Source: GCA-002282575 sp964416645 (GTDB lineage: Bacteria; Pseudomonadota; Gammaproteobacteria; Thiomicrospirales; Thiomicrospiraceae). Taken from it: a stretch of DNA of 6,898 nt. The notes beneath the pieces are model-generated. The model saw nothing but the letters and a program-made list of their open reading frames with translations. It did not search any database and was not told the origin of the DNA. The stretch is taken from positions 1-6,898 of the forward strand of contig CAYQEZ010000060.1 of the NCBI GenBank assembly GCA_964416645.1, read 5' to 3'. The position numbers and the translations under genes are program-made. Positions 4,100 to 6,898 of the stretch are shown piece by piece. Within the stretch, counting starts at the first letter, position 1; each line of letters starts with the position of its first letter.

Positions 4100-6898
4100 T
4101 TAACGATTAATGACCGCAACCGAAGCCGCTGAAATAGCTAAATTACTCAAAATTTTAGAAATGTCAATACTAAAGCTCATGGCATTGAATGGCAATGGAT
4201 CTCGTGGCACGTAAATAGTCGAGCCTGGCGGAATGCTTGTCTCGGCCATACTCCAACTTGATAGGCTAACTGGTTGAGCCTCCCCATTGGGTAGAATCAT
4301 AAATGCATTTGACTCATCCGACATACGTGAGACACCGCCTGCCTTCTGAATATAGTCTTTGACTTTGAGTTCGGGACGATGTAACACAGAACCCATATTC
4401 AACACCTGACCCGTAACCGTGACATATTGACTACGTTTAGGCACATACAATAAATCACCAGGTTCAAGTACCACATCCAATTCAGGATGACTGGCCAATA
4501 CTAACGGATCAGACTCAATCACCATGCGTCCAACTGGTACTGTGGTTTTCATTGTTTCCATTAACGATCGCATCATGGCTTCCATACCCGCAGCCGCCGT
4601 TGCTGGCTGGTCTCGACGCATTTGCTGGGCAATAAACATAGCTTCTTGTAATTCAACAATGGTTTTATCGTAAAAAGCCTGTTGTTGCGATTTAACCTTT
4701 TCACGGGTAAACACGGCACCATATGGATATGCATAGTCTGTCAAACCACCAGCACGCGCAATCAGTTGAGACAAAGTTTCGCCTTTCTTTATGACATAAC
4801 TACCCGGATATTTCACTTCACCGCCTAACACCACGGTACCCTTTTCGATATCGGTATCTAAAGGGCGCACCAAAAACATATCGCCCGCTTGTACAACCTC
4901 TTGCATAAAAATACTTTGGGACAAGTCGATAAGTGCACGATCGGTAGCATTAGAAGCTTCATTAAAACGCGCACGCTCAACCCGCTTCAAGTTAGCACGG
5001 TTGGAAAACCCGCCCAAGACATCGACCACATCGGTTAGTTGCGTTGACTCTGTTACTGGCAGAAGCGCTGACTTACGCAATTCGCCATTCATGACCACAC
5101 TGTTTTCAAGCGAAAAAGATAATAACTCAGGATAGTCATCAAACACACGAGGACAAGTCAACACCTGCTTAAAGTTAACGCCATTCTGTGTATCGACGCT
5201 TTGCAAAACACTACGCAACTGATAAAAACTGCGACCAATGCCCGTACTAATCGTTTGAGCTAATAAATCCACCCCTGCGCAGGTTAACGGTTGTTTTCCT
5301 TGTTGAAGTCCCTGCTGAGTTCCCTTAGTCTGCTTAAGCATTTGAGCGATATCCGCATCATTGGTTGTTGTAGCTGCCCCACCAAAAGATTCGGTTGCTT
5401 GCAATTTCTTATCCGACTCGATAAAAATGCCAGAAGACTTTGATACCATCTGATAACTGGAAGGCACTTTTCCAGAAAACACATCACGAATATCAGCGGA
5501 GTTTAAATAGTCTAAGTCTGCCTTCGAAAGCAATACCACGATATCATTTCGCGCAATTTTAACTTGCTGCTGGTTAGTCGCAACTTGCTTCAAATCATAA
5601 GCACGCATTTTACGCGCTCCTGTTAGGCTATCTCTGCTAATTACTATGGTAAACAAAGGATAAGCGCCCTTGGCATAATCATCCGAAAGTCCACCTGCTG
5701 ATTCAATCACCTCTAACAACGTGTTGGTTTTTCCTGCAGGATAGGTACCAGGGCGTTTAACTGCGCCATCTAGGGTAATATAGGCATCAGCAACGCCTGC
5801 TTTACCCAGCTTGTTTAACTCGGTAAACAAGCTGGCATTACCTTTACTGGCTTCACTGCTACTTAAAAAAACCACTTCATCTTGTGGGCTTAACAAAATA
5901 TTATTTGAACCAGCTGGATTAGCCAAGGCATTGGCCATATCAACCATACGCGTCCGATATTGACCATCAGCACCACGCGAACGCACCATCACCTTAGTTA
6001 AATCGGCTTCAGGCTTCAGTAAATCCATGCTTGGCAAGGCATCAATCAATTTCATACCCGTATACCAAGCAAAAATCCCCGCATTATAAATCTGACCAGA
6101 CAAGCGAATCTGATTTGGTGCCACAGCTTGTGCAGTGGTTGCTTGTGGAATGAACACCACGTCTCCTGGCTGAACTCTAAGCTTGTTAGATGCAGATACA
6201 GACATAGAAACGCGTCGGCCTTTGCTGTCTAAACTAAGCATACTAACGCTTTCTTTAACCGCATCAGAACGATAGCCTCCTGCCAAAGAAACTAATTCAG
6301 CTAAGGAAACGACACCCTGAGTTTCATAAATACCTGGACGCATCACCCCACCTTTAATCGACGCGCGCGCGCCTGCTGGAGCAATAAACACGCTATCGCC
6401 ATTTTGCAGGCGAATATCTTGACTATTGTCTCCCTTCAGTAATAAATCGTACAAATCAATTACAGCAACCGTTTTGCCTGCACGCTTGACTGAGACTTTA
6501 CGCAAAGAACCTGACAACTTAATACCACCAGCGGCTTGCAAAGCTTGTGTGATGGTGGCTAAAGAACTGACTTGATAAGCACCTGGTTGTTGCGCATCAC
6601 CCAATACAAAAACACGCATACTACTGATTTTACCCAAGGTGACATTAACGTCAGCACCAGTCATTTTTTCACGTATGCGTTGAGTCACTTGTTGACTAAA
6701 TTCATCAAATCGCATACCCGCTGCCGATAAACTACCGACATCGGGCAGGTCGACTGAACCGTCTCGATTAACAAACAACAAGTGTTTTTGAGTAGTTTTA
6801 CCATAAATGGTAATTTTGATTTGATCGGCAATATTAAGTACATAATCTTGCGGCACAGGCATATTTGTTAGCGCATTAGCACTCATTTTATTGTTATT
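4100..6898 (-). CDS. Polysaccharide export protein with multiple SLBB domains (Wza/OtnA-like), 5' end outside window
   Basis: Probable outer-membrane polysaccharide export protein, the periplasmic and outer-membrane conduit for capsule or exopolysaccharide. Residues are numbered from the ATG at 6886. A Poly_export domain spans about 12-85 (VPQDYVLNIADQIKITIYGK, then RDGSVDLPDVG). About seven SLBB/beta-grasp units follow, each opening with a G-x-V/A-x-x-PG-type turn and most closing with GD-x-hydrophobic-P: about 90-170, 175-247, 260-342, 369-455, 598-675, 686-816 (carrying a roughly 60-residue insert rich in Met, Gln and Ala) and 821-895. A spacer at about 456-597 carries two cysteines (536 and 578). 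The last 25 residues are hydrophobic and could be a Wza-like C-terminal membrane helix. The ATG at 6886 is probably not the start: it has no Shine-Dalgarno in the 12 bases visible, the frame stays open to the window edge, and the signal peptide and N-terminal region usual for this family are missing. The stop codon lies 2 bases before the YjbH gene. Family call is firm; the exact polymer is unknown. Confidence 0.93.
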   Translation of the reverse strand, partial: NNNKMSANALTNMPVPQDYVLNIADQIKITIYGKTTQKHLLFVNRDGSVDLPDVGSLSAAGMRFDEFSQQVTQRIREKMTGADVNVTLGKISSMRVFVLGDAQQPGAYQVSSLATITQALQAAGGIKLSGSLRKVSVKRAGKTVAVIDLYDLLLKGDNSQDIRLQNGDSVFIAPAGARASIKGGVMRPGIYETQGVVSLAELVSLAGGYRSDAVKESVSMLSLDSKGRRVSMSVSASNKLRVQPGDVVFIPQATTAQAVAPNQIRLSGQIYNAGIFAWYTGMKLIDALPSMDLLKPEADLTKVMVRSRGADGQYRTRMVDMANALANPAGSNNILLSPQDEVVFLSSSEASKGNASLFTELNKLGKAGVADAYITLDGAVKRPGTYPAGKTNTLLEVIESAGGLSDDYAKGAYPLFTIVISRDSLTGARKMRAYDLKQVATNQQQVKIARNDIVVLLSKADLDYLNSADIRDVFSGKVPSSYQMVSKSSGIFIESDKKLQATESFGGAATTTNDADIAQMLKQTKGTQQGLQQGKQPLTCAGVDLLAQTISTGIGRSFYQLRSVLQSVDTQNGVNFKQVLTCPRVFDDYPELLSFSLENSVVMNGELRKSALLPVTESTQLTDVVDVLGGFSNRANLKRVERARFNEASNATDRALIDLSQSIFMQEVVQAGDMFLVRPLDTDIEKGTVVLGGEVKYPGSYVIKKGETLSQLIARAGGLTDYAYPYGAVFTREKVKSQQQAFYDKTIVELQEAMFIAQQMRRDQPATAAAGMEAMMRSLMETMKTTVPVGRMVIESDPLVLASHPELDVVLEPGDLLYVPKRSQYVTVTGQVLNMGSVLHRPELKVKDYIQKAGGVSRMSDESNAFMILPNGEAQPVSLSSWSMAETSIPPGSTIYVPRDPLPFNAMSFSIDISKILSNLAISAASVAVINR

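Noticed and set aside
5284..5487. 67-residue minus-strand frame inside the export gene
   Set aside because: Shadow frame within the cysteine-bearing spacer; the main frame is continuous, so there is no sign of a frameshift.
6362..6372. Alternating CG run (Z-DNA-like)
   Set aside because: Eleven bases only, inside the export gene, where it encodes an Ala-Arg-Ala stretch; it is explained by codon choice.

Overview
The window looks like the downstream end of a cell-surface polysaccharide (capsule or exopolysaccharide) gene cluster from a Gram-negative bacterium, most likely a gammaproteobacterium. The evidence is an outer-membrane export protein of the Wza/SLBB class, a YjbH/GfcD-type outer-membrane beta-barrel protein and a Wzz-type inner-membrane chain-length regulator in a row. 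Base composition is moderate, by eye a little under half G+C. The mix of these families with a DUF1640-type coiled-coil protein and an IS5-type transposase remnant would fit a filamentous sulfur oxidiser of the Thiothrix/Thiotrichales kind. That genus-level idea is a weak inference from memory of protein families.

Every supported gene is on the minus strand, so the transcriptional order runs from high to low coordinates. At 6898-4100 is a very long export protein with about seven SLBB/beta-grasp repeats; its N-terminus lies beyond the right edge. Two bases later comes the YjbH-like gene (4097-1911), and 21-30 bases after that the Wzz gene (annotated ATG at 1889, better start at 1880, stop at 882). 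The tight spacing indicates one operon whose promoter is outside the window. After a 141-base gap comes a small DUF1640-like membrane-anchored coiled-coil gene (740-366) with its own good ribosome-binding site. A 176-base gap with a short perfect palindrome follows. The left edge holds a piece of an IS5-family transposase that lacks its N-terminal part and may also diverge near the edge.

Together the three operon genes supply the late, envelope-spanning steps of polysaccharide assembly. Wzz in the inner membrane sets polymer length and projects into the periplasm. The SLBB protein is expected to form the periplasmic and outer-membrane conduit. The YjbH-like protein is an outer-membrane accessory factor whose exact role is not known. 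No glycosyltransferase, flippase, polymerase, tyrosine kinase or phosphatase, and no GfcB/GfcC-type partner, is present here. These would have to be upstream or elsewhere.

I do not see a clearly new system. The points most worth checking are the YjbH homologue placed between an export channel and Wzz without its usual partners, the unusual cysteine-bearing insert in the SLBB protein, and a short hydrophobic reading frame in the wzz-DUF1640 gap.
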